In this document: positions 1-8,260 of the stretch, piece by piece
Layout: every line of letters begins with the position of its first letter
Position numbering within the stretch: the first letter of the stretch is position 1
Origin: an uncultured Aquimarina sp.
Lineage (GTDB): Bacteria > Bacteroidota > Bacteroidia > Flavobacteriales > Flavobacteriaceae
DNA: 64,000 nucleotides
Reading direction: 5' to 3'
Assembly (NCBI RefSeq): GCF_947496855.1
Contig: NZ_CANMED010000005.1
Location: 186,001-250,000, forward strand
Notes under the pieces: model-generated
The model's database searches: none
What the model saw: only the letters and a program-made list of their open reading frames with translations
Told to the model about the DNA's origin: nothing
Position numbers and translations under genes: made by a program

Positions 1-1025
1 CGACCTATTTCATGAACTATATTAGGAATACATTCTTTTTTAGCCAGAAAAACTTCGTAGTTTTTACTAGTTAATAAACGCTTATCATTTTCACGGCAAT
101 ATTCTAGTTCCAGCTCTATAGAATTAATACTTCCTCCAGAGGCAATTTCTTTGGGAAACTTAGGAAGTTTTAAGTTCTGTGGGATAGATTCCATCAAAGT
201 TTTTTTCTCATAAGGATTTGCTAACATATATGTTTTCTTCCTTAAAAAGTTTGTGAAATCTTCTAAATTACCATATTCTTCTTGATCCTTAACAGAAACA
301 GGATTACCTATTCTCACTTTAATTACTCTATTTTCTTGTGAAAAAACTTCACTTGGTAATTTCGCAGTTCTCAAGGTGTCATTTATGGATGCTAGTTTAT
401 AAAACAACCTACTATTTCTTGCGTGAAAATATATTGGTATAACAGGAACCTTAGCTTTTTTTACCAATCGCATCGCTCCAGGTTCCCAAGGCTTATCTAC
501 AATGTTTTTGCCATCTTTATGCGTAGACACTTCACCTGCAGGGAAAATCCCTAAAGGCATCCCTTCTTTAAGATGCGTAATTGCTTCTCTAATTCCTTTA
601 AGACTAGATTTAGCCTCCTTTCTTTTTTCAAAAGGATTAACGGGCATAATGTACGGCTTCAAAGGAGTGAAATTATGTAAAAGAAAGTTCGCTATTATCT
701 TATAATCAGAACGATGTTCAAACATCAATTTAAGCAACAAAATTCCATCAAGCCCGCCAAGCGGATGATTAGATAATGTAATAAAAGCGCCATTTTTAGG
801 GAGTCTTTTAAGATCCTCTGGTGGAATCTCGAAAGTAACTCCATACAAATCTAACACGCTATTTACAAAGTCTTTACCTTCTAAATGGCTAATACTATCA
901 TACTGCCGATTAATCTTCGATAACCTAGTGATTTTAAGGATCATCCAGCCAACAAAAGTGCCAATAAAGCCAAGTTTATCTAATTTAAGCCCTTTGGCTA
1001 CTTCTTTTGAGGTGACTACCGCCAT
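1..1025 (-). CDS. Lysophospholipid acyltransferase (PlsC-like), truncated at window edge
   Basis: The reading frame is open from ATG at 1025 leftwards to the window edge, giving about 341 codons with the C-terminus missing. Near residue 85 it has the acyltransferase block NHPLGGLDG, followed by a FPAGEVS block; these are the acyl-acceptor signature blocks of the PlsC/LPLAT superfamily. The usual HX4D motif appears here as H-x5-D, a spacing I recall from Bacteroidota hemolysin-like acyltransferases. The expected role is transfer of an acyl chain to a lysolipid or amino-lipid at the inner membrane. It is the last visible gene of a minus-strand run (GNAT, aspartate kinase, this gene), 53 nt after lysC. 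A fused GNAT/OlsB-like domain may follow outside the window, but that cannot be seen. Confidence 0.8.
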   Translation of the reverse strand, partial: MAVVTSKEVAKGLKLDKLGFIGTFVGWMILKITRLSKINRQYDSISHLEGKDFVNSVLDLYGVTFEIPPEDLKRLPKNGAFITLSNHPLGGLDGILLLKLMFEHRSDYKIIANFLLHNFTPLKPYIMPVNPFEKRKEAKSSLKGIREAITHLKEGMPLGIFPAGEVSTHKDGKNIVDKPWEPGAMRLVKKAKVPVIPIYFHARNSRLFYKLASINDTLRTAKLPSEVFSQENRVIKVRIGNPVSVKDQEEYGNLEDFTNFLRKKTYMLANPYEKKTLMESIPQNLKLPKFPKEIASGGSINSIELELEYCRENDKRLLTSKNYEVFLAKKECIPNIVHEIG

Positions 1026-1078
1026 TAAATACGTTTTGTGCTAACTACAAATATAACAAAATCATTCAATAGGACATC

Positions 1079-2332
1079 TTACTGTTTTGCAATCATTTGA
1101 TAGGTTTCTTTTGTACTTTGTTTAAGCAAAATATCCTTGTTTTCTTCTAAAGAATGTATTGCTTCCTCATCAAAGTGTCTAATCGTGTATAAGGAGACAT
1201 TTTCTTCATATACAACGCTGAATTTTGCTTTTAAATGTGACAATAGTTTTTCGAAATTATTAAATTTATCATCTAGGCATACAGAAAAGCTTATTGCCGA
1301 ATTCTGGATAAGATCTACTTTTAATTGATAGGCGTGGAAGAGGCTAAAAATTTCACTAATATTATCTTCTACAATGAAAGAAAAATCTAGTGAAGAAAGT
1401 GATAATAATATTTGATCTTTCTTTACAATAAAACAAGGTATGTGGGGGACCAATCTTAGCCCTTTTTTAACAGAAGTGCCATCATCTAATGGATTAATAA
1501 ATGATTTAACATAAAGAGGAATCTCTTTTCGTTGTAATGGTTGTAAGGTTTTTGGGTGAATAACTGAAGCTCCATAAAAAGCCAATTCTATGGCTTCTTC
1601 ATAAGAGATTTGTGAAAGTAACTTAGTATTCTCAAAAACTCTTGGATCTCCATTAAGTACTCCGGGAACATCTTTCCAGATAGATACACTATTAGCATTT
1701 GTACAATATGCAAAAATCCCAGCGCTGTAATCACTACCTTCTCTACCTAATGTAGTTGTAAAATTATTTGCATCGGATGCAATAAAACCTTGCGTAATTG
1801 TCAATCCTTTTTTATCTACCTTTTCCGTAATATTTTGTTGAGTCATCTCCCAGTTAACTGCTGCATCTCGATAGATATCATCTGTCTTAATAACCTCTCT
1901 GGCATCTAACCAATTATTAGTATATCCTGCTAATGACAGATACTCACTAACTACTGTTGTAGCAATTAATTCTCCGTAGCAAACTATTTGATCATATACG
2001 TAATCATACTGTACAGACTTATTTCTTTTTAGAGTGGTCTCCATATCCGAAATAAGCGAATTAACCTTCTCAAAAACTGGATGTTGTTTATTTTCGAAAA
2101 GATCCTTTAATATTTCGATATGATATTTCTTTATAAAATCTGTGGAGTTTTTAAGCTCTCGATTATTATTTAAGTAATGACTTACAACAATTTCTAAGGC
2201 ATTTGTAGTTTTACCCATTGCAGAAACAATAATCAATATATCAGAATTACCTACTTTCTTTAATACTTCAATTACATTTTTTACTCCTTTAGCATCTTTT
2301 ACAGATGCACCTCCAAACTTAAAAACTTTCAT
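1079..2332 (-). CDS. lysC: Aspartate kinase (aspartokinase), monofunctional
   Basis: The 417-residue protein opens with the aspartokinase motif KFGGASV (residues 5-11). It carries the family block TTLGREGSDYSA near residue 190 and KDVPGVLNGDPR near residue 220. It phosphorylates L-aspartate, the first step towards lysine, threonine, methionine and diaminopimelate. The C-terminal part (from about residue 300) fits tandem ACT regulatory domains but is weakly conserved by eye, so allosteric control is inferred only. No homoserine dehydrogenase domain is fused, unlike ThrA. It lies 44 nt downstream of the GNAT gene on the same strand and is probably cotranscribed with it. Confidence 0.93.
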   Translation of the reverse strand: MKVFKFGGASVKDAKGVKNVIEVLKKVGNSDILIIVSAMGKTTNALEIVVSHYLNNNRELKNSTDFIKKYHIEILKDLFENKQHPVFEKVNSLISDMETTLKRNKSVQYDYVYDQIVCYGELIATTVVSEYLSLAGYTNNWLDAREVIKTDDIYRDAAVNWEMTQQNITEKVDKKGLTITQGFIASDANNFTTTLGREGSDYSAGIFAYCTNANSVSIWKDVPGVLNGDPRVFENTKLLSQISYEEAIELAFYGASVIHPKTLQPLQRKEIPLYVKSFINPLDDGTSVKKGLRLVPHIPCFIVKKDQILLSLSSLDFSFIVEDNISEIFSLFHAYQLKVDLIQNSAISFSVCLDDKFNNFEKLLSHLKAKFSVVYEENVSLYTIRHFDEEAIHSLEENKDILLKQSTKETYQMIAKQ

Positions 2333-2376
2333 CTATAAAATAGTTTCATGATCAACTCAGACTCCAGAAATCAATA

Positions 2377-2856
2377 TTAAATTTTCGAAACAAATTCATT
2401 TAATCCTTGTTCATCCATTTGTACAACTTGCCATCCTTCCAGAATTTTAGCACCACTTTTTAAGTAAAAATCAACTGCTGGCTTATTCCAATCTAAAACA
2501 TTCCACTCTACTCTTCTTACTCCTTTTTCTTTTCCATATTGCATGACCCTTTTATATAACGCCATTCCTATACCAGTTCCTCGCATAGATTCTCTAACAA
2601 TAAGATCCTCAAGGTGTACTGTTCTTCCTTTCCACGTAGAAAATCTAAAATATACTAATGCTAAACCTACAATTTCATCCTTTGTTTCGGCAACAAAGCA
2701 ATGAAACAATGGTTGTGCTCCAAAACCATCTTTGATCAAATCTTTAACTGTTACATCTACAGCATCAGGTTCTTTTTCAAATATTGCTAATTCTTCTATA
2801 AGTGTTAGTACTTGCGGCATATCATCAGCCACAGCATCTCTAATTATATAATCCAT
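2377..2856 (-). CDS. GNAT family N-acetyltransferase
   Basis: This is a 159-residue single GNAT domain. The acetyl-CoA pyrophosphate-binding motif is visible as RGTGIGMAL near residues 90-98, preceded by the beta4 segment VHLEDLIV and followed by the block WNKPAVDFYLKSGA. That last block is characteristic of spermidine/thialysine acetyltransferases, so a small polyamine or amino acid derivative is a plausible acceptor, but the substrate cannot be fixed from sequence. The protein is cytoplasmic, with no signal peptide. It is the first gene of the minus-strand run into lysC and diverges from fbp across about 175 nt. Confidence 0.88.
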   Translation of the reverse strand: MDYIIRDAVADDMPQVLTLIEELAIFEKEPDAVDVTVKDLIKDGFGAQPLFHCFVAETKDEIVGLALVYFRFSTWKGRTVHLEDLIVRESMRGTGIGMALYKRVMQYGKEKGVRRVEWNVLDWNKPAVDFYLKSGAKILEGWQVVQMDEQGLNEFVSKI

Positions 2857-3003
2857 AAGTCAAAAGTTTATCAAAACTATAAAATATGTATTAGAAACCA
2901 GACAATTTTACAATGTAATACTAATCTAATTTCAGTTTTTACAATTCTTGAAAAAGTTTAATAAATTAGGATGACGAAAACGTTATAGTTATCTAAAAAA
3001 TAA

Positions 3004-3011
3004 TACTTTTG
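3004..3011 (+). promoter_or_regulatory. Bacteroidota -7 promoter box for fbp
   Basis: TACTTTTG matches the Bacteroidota sigma-A -7 consensus TAnnTTTG and lies 21 nt before the fbp ATG. No clear -33 TTG at the usual spacing is visible. It also argues against a start at the upstream in-frame TTG at 3009, which would fall inside this box. Confidence 0.55.
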
Positions 3012-3032
3012 CACAAAATCAACATAACCAAG

Positions 3033-4040
3033 ATGGCAAAAAAAAACCAAACCTTAGGAGAGTTTATTATTGAAAACCAAAAAGATTTTCCATATGCAAG
3101 TGGAGAACTTTCTCGATTGATCAATTCAATTCGTTTGGCGGCAAAAATGGTAAACCACGAGGTAAACAAAGCTGGCTTGGTTGATATCACAGGAGCGATT
3201 GGCGAAACTAATGTGCAAGGAGAAGATCAACAAAAATTAGATGTTCTTGCTAATGAAACTTTTATCAATACGCTTACTAATCGAGAAATTGTCTGTGGGA
3301 TCGCCTCTGAAGAGAATGATGATTTCATTACCATTAAAGGGCAAAAAAGTGATCACAGAAACAATTACGTTGTTCTCATGGATCCCTTGGATGGTAGTTC
3401 TAACATCGATGTTAATGTTTCGGTTGGAACGATCTTTTCGATTTACCGGAGAGTAACTCCAACAGGCACACCCGTGACTATTGAAGACTTCCTTCAACCT
3501 GGTAATTTACAGGTTGCTGCGGGTTATATAATTTATGGGACTTCAACCATGCTCGTATACACTACAGGACACGGTGTTAACGGTTTTACACTAAACCCAG
3601 CTTTAGGAACTTATTATTTATCACATCCTAATATGACATTTCCGCAGGATGGCAACATTTATTCGGTAAATGAAGGCAATTACATTCATTTCCCTCAAGG
3701 GATTAAAGATTATATAAAATACTGTCAAGAAGAAAAAGAAGACCGTCCATATACTTCTAGATATATTGGATCATTAGTAAGTGATATACACCGTAATATG
3801 ATCAAAGGTGGGATTTACATGTATCCGAGTACATCTAAATCTCCTAATGGAAAACTTCGTTTATTATATGAATGTAATCCTATGGCTTTTATAGCAGAAC
3901 AAGCAGGAGGATCGGCTACTGATGGATTCAGAAGAATTTTAGAGATCAAGCCAACAGAATTGCATGAGCGTACTCCTTTTATTTGTGGTAGTAAAAACAT
4001 GGTAAAGAAAGTGAAATCTTTTATGAAAGTATCCGAATGA
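3033..4040 (+). CDS. fbp: Fructose-1,6-bisphosphatase, class I
   Basis: From ATG 3033 the protein is 335 residues, the normal class I length. Diagnostic blocks are [20 protein letters not shown] (metal-binding Asp/Glu core) and [13 protein letters not shown] near the C-terminus (substrate-binding Arg, Tyr and metal-binding Glu). It hydrolyses fructose-1,6-bisphosphate to fructose-6-phosphate, the committed step of gluconeogenesis in the cytoplasm. The frame extends to a TTG at 3009, but that codon lies within the likely -7 box, so ATG 3033 is preferred. It stands alone, with divergent and unrelated neighbours. Confidence 0.97.
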   Translation: MAKKNQTLGEFIIENQKDFPYASGELSRLINSIRLAAKMVNHEVNKAGLVDITGAIGETNVQGEDQQKLDVLANETFINTLTNREIVCGIASEENDDFITIKGQKSDHRNNYVVLMDPLDGSSNIDVNVSVGTIFSIYRRVTPTGTPVTIEDFLQPGNLQVAAGYIIYGTSTMLVYTTGHGVNGFTLNPALGTYYLSHPNMTFPQDGNIYSVNEGNYIHFPQGIKDYIKYCQEEKEDRPYTSRYIGSLVSDIHRNMIKGGIYMYPSTSKSPNGKLRLLYECNPMAFIAEQAGGSATDGFRRILEIKPTELHERTPFICGSKNMVKKVKSFMKVSE

Positions 4041-4048
4041 TTTAGCCG

Positions 4049-4069
4049 AAGAACCCAACTGTTCTTTTT
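4049..4069 (+). terminator. Weak intrinsic terminator after fbp
   Basis: A 6-bp stem AAGAAC / GTTCTT with loop CCAACT is followed by TTT, 9 nt after the fbp stop. The short stem and short T-run make this a low-confidence call. Confidence 0.4.
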
Positions 4070-4354
4070 AGCACCATCTTTTCTATTTTGGATGAATCGA
4101 CAAAAGGTGTTTACAAAAAAAAGAGTCCAAGATCCATTAAGTACTGTTATTTTTATTATCCTTGCACAATAGATGGTAAAAAAACCAAAAGAGTTCTCCC
4201 CTATACCCACTTTAAGCTCTACGGTTAAATAAACCTATTTTACTCGTCATAAAAGCAAACAACATTTAACATTATCGATGCATAACCCTTGTTTTTAATG
4301 TTTTTATGTTAAATTTACCTATAGCTCATAAAACAAAAACAAAAATTAACGAAA
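4070..4354 (+). other. Intergenic stretch between fbp and the GTPase operon
   Basis: No convincing gene is visible. There is a small 18-codon frame (ATG at 4173) without family signature, and a minus-strand frame that is only the shadow of the fbp 3' end. The promoter of the 4355 operon should lie here, but no clean TAnnTTTG box is visible. Confidence 0.5.
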
Positions 4355-4708
4355 ATGGCGAAAGAAAATAAGGCTATTGAAGAAAAAGTAGTAAACGATC
4401 CATCTTCAAAAATAGAAGCAATAAAGAACTTAATCTTCGGAGAAAATATCGCTGCTTATAATTCTGAATTTGATTCAGTAAAAAAAGATATTTCTTCTAA
4501 AAAAAAGGAGCTTGAAGATTTCATCCAAGATACTAGTAAAGAATTAAACCTGGCAATTGATAATCTTAGTACTGATATAAATATTAGAATTACAGAATTG
4601 GAGGACAATCTAACGGACAAGTTAGAAATGCTGGATGACAAAAAAGTGGATAGAAAAACATTAGGTGATCTCCTGATCGCAATGGGAGAGAAAATTAACA
4701 AGAAGTAA
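4355..4708 (+). CDS. Small acidic coiled-coil protein of GTPase operon
   Basis: This 117-residue protein has no recognisable catalytic motif. From about residue 35 it is nearly all heptad-like helix rich in Lys, Glu, Asp and Ser (for example around SSKKKELEDFIQD and LEDNLTDKLEMLDDKK), so a coiled coil is the only structural call I can make. No signal peptide or membrane segment is present, so it should be cytoplasmic. It is the first gene of a tight four-gene operon with the 274-residue sensor-domain protein (17 nt downstream), a Ras-like GTPase and a hybrid histidine kinase. I infer an adaptor or scaffold role; the function is unknown. Confidence 0.7.
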   Translation: MAKENKAIEEKVVNDPSSKIEAIKNLIFGENIAAYNSEFDSVKKDISSKKKELEDFIQDTSKELNLAIDNLSTDINIRITELEDNLTDKLEMLDDKKVDRKTLGDLLIAMGEKINKK

Positions 4709-4725
4709 TCTGTTTATCCAAGATT

Positions 4726-5550
4726 ATGGAAGAGCAGGATAAACTTAAAATTCTCAAAGAACTTCTCCTTACTGAAGAGAAGGAGTATGCAGACTCCATT
4801 GCAAAAAAAGTTGATGAGCTAAGCAAAATTGTTCATCAAAAACAGGAACTTTCTCATAAGGTTGATCCTATCATAGATGACAAATTAGAACAATTTGTGC
4901 GAGAAATCCCTAAAACCCTTGGACCAACCATTACAGAAGCTTTAAAAGAAGAAATCAAGAACTCACAAGATGCTGTGGTCGAAGCTTTGTTTCCTATTAT
5001 CGGTAAAATGATAAAGAAATATATTGCTCATGAAATGAAATTACTGAGTGAAAATATTAATAGAAAAACCCGACAGGCTTTCTCTTTTAAAAATTGGTTT
5101 AAAAGAACCAAAGCTAGAGCACAAGGAATTAGTGGTGGTGACTTAGTGATAACAGATTATGCAAAACCAAGATTAATCCAAATGTTTGTCATTGAAAAAG
5201 ATTCTGGATTATTGATAGCAGACTACAGCCCATTATCCGAAAATACTGTGGACAAAGATATGGTTGCTGGAATGCTAACCGCTATTAAAAGCTTTGTAGA
5301 AGATGCTTTTCAGGGAGGAAATCAAAACCTCGAAACAATCGAATACGAGTTATATACTATTCACGTACAAAATTTTTATTCTTATTATATTGCCGCTGTT
5401 ATTTCTGGCGCATATAATATGATGTTTAAAGAGGTATTAGAAGATCAAATTATTAATTTTGCTCAACATAATATTTCAAAGAGAGATCTAGAAAATAACG
5501 AGCTTTTTACCAAAAAATTAAAAAAACATTTTGAAGATGAAATTGTCTAA
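4726..5550 (+). CDS. Coiled-coil protein with OmpA-N-terminal-like sensor domain, GTPase partner
   Basis: The 274-residue cytoplasmic protein has three parts. Residues 1-60 are coiled coil. Residues about 60-135 are amphipathic helix with a basic stretch (FKNWFKRTKARAQG). Residues about 150-265 form a compact alpha/beta domain beginning IQMFVIEKDSGLLIADYSPL and continuing VAGMLTAIKSFVEDAF. I recognise this layout from N-terminal regions of some proteins annotated as OmpA-family cell envelope proteins, but the C-terminal peptidoglycan-binding OmpA domain is absent. The alpha/beta domain resembles roadblock/longin-type folds that partner small GTPases, which is an inference. The gene overlaps the GTPase gene by 14 nt, indicating translational coupling. 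Confidence 0.7.
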   Translation: MEEQDKLKILKELLLTEEKEYADSIAKKVDELSKIVHQKQELSHKVDPIIDDKLEQFVREIPKTLGPTITEALKEEIKNSQDAVVEALFPIIGKMIKKYIAHEMKLLSENINRKTRQAFSFKNWFKRTKARAQGISGGDLVITDYAKPRLIQMFVIEKDSGLLIADYSPLSENTVDKDMVAGMLTAIKSFVEDAFQGGNQNLETIEYELYTIHVQNFYSYYIAAVISGAYNMMFKEVLEDQIINFAQHNISKRDLENNELFTKKLKKHFEDEIV

Positions 5551-6028
5551 AAAAGTAGTGCTTTTAGGACACTTTGGTGTTGGAAAAACGTCCTTATTCA
5601 GACGTTTTGTCGACAACGAATTTTCTGAAGATTATAAAGTAACACTTGGTGTTCAAATAAAAAAGAAAGTGATTGAAATGCCCGATGGGCGTGAACTATC
5701 TATGATCATTTGGGACACTGAAGGTCACACTGAGATAGAAGATACGAGAAAATCATATCTATTAGGGTCTAATGCTTTTATTTATGTATTTGATCTGACC
5801 AGAATTGACACCTATAAGGATCTTAATAAAGATCTGGCGTATTTAGCTAAAAATCATCCAAAAGTAACGATTAAGGTTATAGGTAATAAATTAGATTTAG
5901 TGAACGAAAAGGAAACTTTATCAAAATTTAAGGAACAAAACATTGTTGTTGATTGTTTAACGAGTGCAAAAACTAATAAAAACGTTCAGGATTTCTTCTT
6001 AGATCTTGCAAATGAAATAACTGCCTAG
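5537..6028 (+). CDS. Ras/Rab-like small GTPase (bacterial Rup-type)
   Basis: From ATG 5537 the protein is 163 residues, a bare Ras-fold GTPase. G1 P-loop is GHFGVGKTS (residues 11-19), the G2 threonine is near residue 36 (KVTLG), G4 is NKLD (117-120) and G5 is TSAK (142-145). G3 is atypical: DTEGH (60-64) instead of DTAGQ, so Ala59 and Gln61 of Ras are replaced by Glu and His. No lipidation Cys is present at the C-terminus. A TTG at 5531 is an alternative start. It overlaps the upstream sensor-domain gene and is followed after 4 nt by a histidine kinase. A regulatory GTPase switch is likely; MglA-like polarity or motility control is one possibility. Confidence 0.9.
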   Translation: MKLSKKVVLLGHFGVGKTSLFRRFVDNEFSEDYKVTLGVQIKKKVIEMPDGRELSMIIWDTEGHTEIEDTRKSYLLGSNAFIYVFDLTRIDTYKDLNKDLAYLAKNHPKVTIKVIGNKLDLVNEKETLSKFKEQNIVVDCLTSAKTNKNVQDFFLDLANEITA

Positions 6029-6032
6029 TATT

Positions 6033-7571
6033 ATGACATATCAAGAAGAAAGGTTGCTATTTAATCAAAAAACACAATGCACCGTAGTTCATCATGATGG
6101 AAAAATTAAGGAAACCGATGCGAATATCTTCAAGTGGAAAGTTGGAACTTCTATCTATGATGCACATCCTTTTTTTGAAATATTAAATAGCTTCATCGAG
6201 ATATTCGAAAAAGAAGAAACTACTTATAGTTTCCCTTGTATTCATCTAGAAGATGAAAAAATTGAAAAAATTTGTGATATAACTCTAAAGGTAAACGCTC
6301 AGGAAGTTATCATTCTTTTATTCGATTATTCCACAAAATATCATGAGCTTAATAAGATAGCTCAGCAGAAAAACGAATCCATACTTAAGAGTAAAGAATT
6401 AGAACTCAAAAATCAATACCTTCTTGAAAAAGAGAAATTTAAAAATAGTTTTATTTCTAATATAAATCATGAAATAAGAACTCCCTTAACAAGTATTTTA
6501 GGGTTTGTCGAAGTATTAGAGAAAACAAAGCTTAGTTTTGAGCAAGAAGAATTAGCCAGAATTATAAAAAGACAGAGTCTTCATCTCAACTCCTTGATTG
6601 AAGATATGGTTGATATTGCTAAGATAGAATCCGGTAAAATAAAAATTGTGGACGAACGATTTTTATTTATCAATCTTATGGAAGGTTTTAAGGAAACCTA
6701 TTCTAAACTAGCTGAAGATAAAGGAATACAATTCGAAACATATATTGATCCCAACATTCAGGAATATCTTATCGGAGATAGAACTCGTGTATTTCAGATT
6801 TTAAACAACATCCTTAATAATGCTTTTAAGTTTACCGAAGAAGGGAAAATAAGTCTTTCGGTCACTAAAAATTATCAACGCACCAACAAATTAAGTATTA
6901 ATTTTAAGATTGAAGATACTGGATTAGGAATACAGGCAGAAAACCTAGAAAACATTTTTGAAAGATTTACACGTTTTAATGAGGATAAACAGGTTTCTGG
7001 CACAGGATTAGGTTTAGCAATTGTAAAAGATTTGGTGGATCTACTAAGGGGAGAAATTAAAGTAACTAGTCAACCAGATCAAGGAACCACTTTTGATATT
7101 AAACTCCCTTTTAAATTTGAAATCACAAAATCTGCCCCTGAAAAGAAAAAGAAAAAATACAGTTTACCAGAATCTAAGAAAAAATTCAGAATCCTTGTTG
7201 TAGAGGATGAAGAATCAACTCAATTTTTAATCATGAAAGTACTTATTAGCCATGGTAGTTTCTTTGTTGATGTAGCTATTAATGGAGAAGAGGCCGTCAG
7301 CTATCTAGAAAGAAGAAATTATGATCTGGTCTTAATGGATTTAAAACTTTCTAAAGTAGATGGGTATCAAGCGACACATATAATAAGAAACAACTATGGG
7401 GATAAGGTAATTTCTGAGGTTCCGATTATTGGATTTACTGCAAAAGCTACAGAAGCTGAGCGGGACAAATGTCTTCGATCTGGAATGGATGACTTTATTA
7501 CCAAACCATTTGAGCAAGAAGACTTAATCTATAAAATAGTTAAACAAATAGCTAAAAAAGCCGCTTTATAA
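6033..7571 (+). CDS. Cytoplasmic hybrid histidine kinase with C-terminal receiver
   Basis: The protein is 512 residues. Residues about 1-105 form a PAS-like input region. HisKA follows with NHEIRTPL and phospho-acceptor His146. The HATPase domain shows N-box ILNNILNNAFKF, G1 EDTGLGI and G2 GTGLGLAIV. A receiver domain starts near residue 388 (RILVVEDEE), with phospho-acceptor Asp436 in LVLMDLKL and conserved Lys491 in ITKPF. There is no transmembrane helix and no DNA-binding output domain. As the last gene of the GTPase operon it probably reads the state of the GTPase module and passes phosphate to its own receiver or a downstream phosphotransfer protein encoded elsewhere. The partner is not identifiable here. 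Confidence 0.93.
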   Translation: MTYQEERLLFNQKTQCTVVHHDGKIKETDANIFKWKVGTSIYDAHPFFEILNSFIEIFEKEETTYSFPCIHLEDEKIEKICDITLKVNAQEVIILLFDYSTKYHELNKIAQQKNESILKSKELELKNQYLLEKEKFKNSFISNINHEIRTPLTSILGFVEVLEKTKLSFEQEELARIIKRQSLHLNSLIEDMVDIAKIESGKIKIVDERFLFINLMEGFKETYSKLAEDKGIQFETYIDPNIQEYLIGDRTRVFQILNNILNNAFKFTEEGKISLSVTKNYQRTNKLSINFKIEDTGLGIQAENLENIFERFTRFNEDKQVSGTGLGLAIVKDLVDLLRGEIKVTSQPDQGTTFDIKLPFKFEITKSAPEKKKKKYSLPESKKKFRILVVEDEESTQFLIMKVLISHGSFFVDVAINGEEAVSYLERRNYDLVLMDLKLSKVDGYQATHIIRNNYGDKVISEVPIIGFTAKATEAERDKCLRSGMDDFITKPFEQEDLIYKIVKQIAKKAAL

Positions 7572-7584
7572 AGCGGCTTTTTTT
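7555..7584. terminator. Strong bidirectional intrinsic terminator
   Basis: The perfect palindrome GCCGCTTTA/TAAAGCGGC is flanked by A5 on the left and T7 on the right and contains the kinase stop codon. It can terminate the plus-strand GTPase operon and also the convergent TerB-like gene. Confidence 0.9.
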
Positions 7585-7608
7585 ATATAATTTATTAAAA
7601 CGATAAAA

Positions 7609-8043
7609 TTATCGATTCATTTTTTTAATCTCGTCTGAAAAAGCATCTCCATCTGCACCTTGATCAACTAATGAAAGTGCTTTATCGACCACTTGCTTAA
7701 CAGTATCCGGATCAAAACCTAATCCAATACATAATTTTTCTAATAACACTACTTGATTATCACCTTTTATATGATCCGCATATACCATTCTAGATAAATC
7801 AAACAACCTTTCTAATCTTACATCATAACTCGTAGGAGGATTAATCGGATGTGTATTATAATCCTTTAATATTTCTTTATAATCGTTATCAGAAATACTA
7901 AGATTTCGAGCTAATCGATCTAAAAAAGCTTTCTCATCATCAGTTATTACCCCATCACTCATAGCTACCTTTACAATAGCAGCAAAATGATCTTGATTTC
8001 GTTTTTGAAAACCACTATCAAATAAATCAGATATAGACATCAT
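7609..8043 (-). CDS. TerB-like (tellurite resistance TerB family) protein
   Basis: The 144-residue helical protein matches the TerB/DjlA-N type fold by its blocks AAIVKVAMSDGVITDDEKAFLDRLA (read near residues 21-45) and a later LEKLCIGLGF segment. These give the acidic metal-binding helical pair DGVITDDE typical of the family. TerB-like domains are generally linked to stress responses and membrane-associated complexes, and the specific role here is unknown. It is a single gene, convergent with the GTPase operon, with its own -7 box at 8065-8072. Two adjacent ATG codons (8043, 8040) make the exact start uncertain by one residue. Confidence 0.8.
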   Translation of the reverse strand: MMSISDLFDSGFQKRNQDHFAAIVKVAMSDGVITDDEKAFLDRLARNLSISDNDYKEILKDYNTHPINPPTSYDVRLERLFDLSRMVYADHIKGDNQVVLLEKLCIGLGFDPDTVKQVVDKALSLVDQGADGDAFSDEIKKMNR

Positions 8044-8064
8044 TTACTTTTTTTTAATTTGGCG

Positions 8065-8072
8065 CAAATATA
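8065..8072 (-). promoter_or_regulatory. -7 promoter box for TerB-like gene
   Basis: On the minus strand TATATTTG matches TAnnTTTG exactly and lies 21 nt before the ATG at 8043. No clear -33 box is seen. Confidence 0.5.
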
Positions 8073-8260
8073 ACTAAACTCTACACCTTTTAAAATTTAA
8101 AATACCAGATTTTTATAATCAAAGTACATTAATCGTGTATTCCTTGAGAATGACTAATATTCGTAAAGTCAAAAAAGTAAAACAGTTACTAATATTTTCA
8201 AAAACACACATGGTAATAAAATCTAATCCTTAACTTTCTGATGTTATTTTAATTCTAAAT

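Noticed and set aside
3815..4210. 131-codon minus-strand frame at the fbp 3' end
   Set aside because: It overlaps conserved fbp codons antisense, has no family features, and its upstream part is ordinary fbp sequence read backwards.
4173..4229. 18-codon frame after fbp beginning with ATG
   Set aside because: It is too short, lacks a motif or supported ribosome site, and has no terminator of its own.
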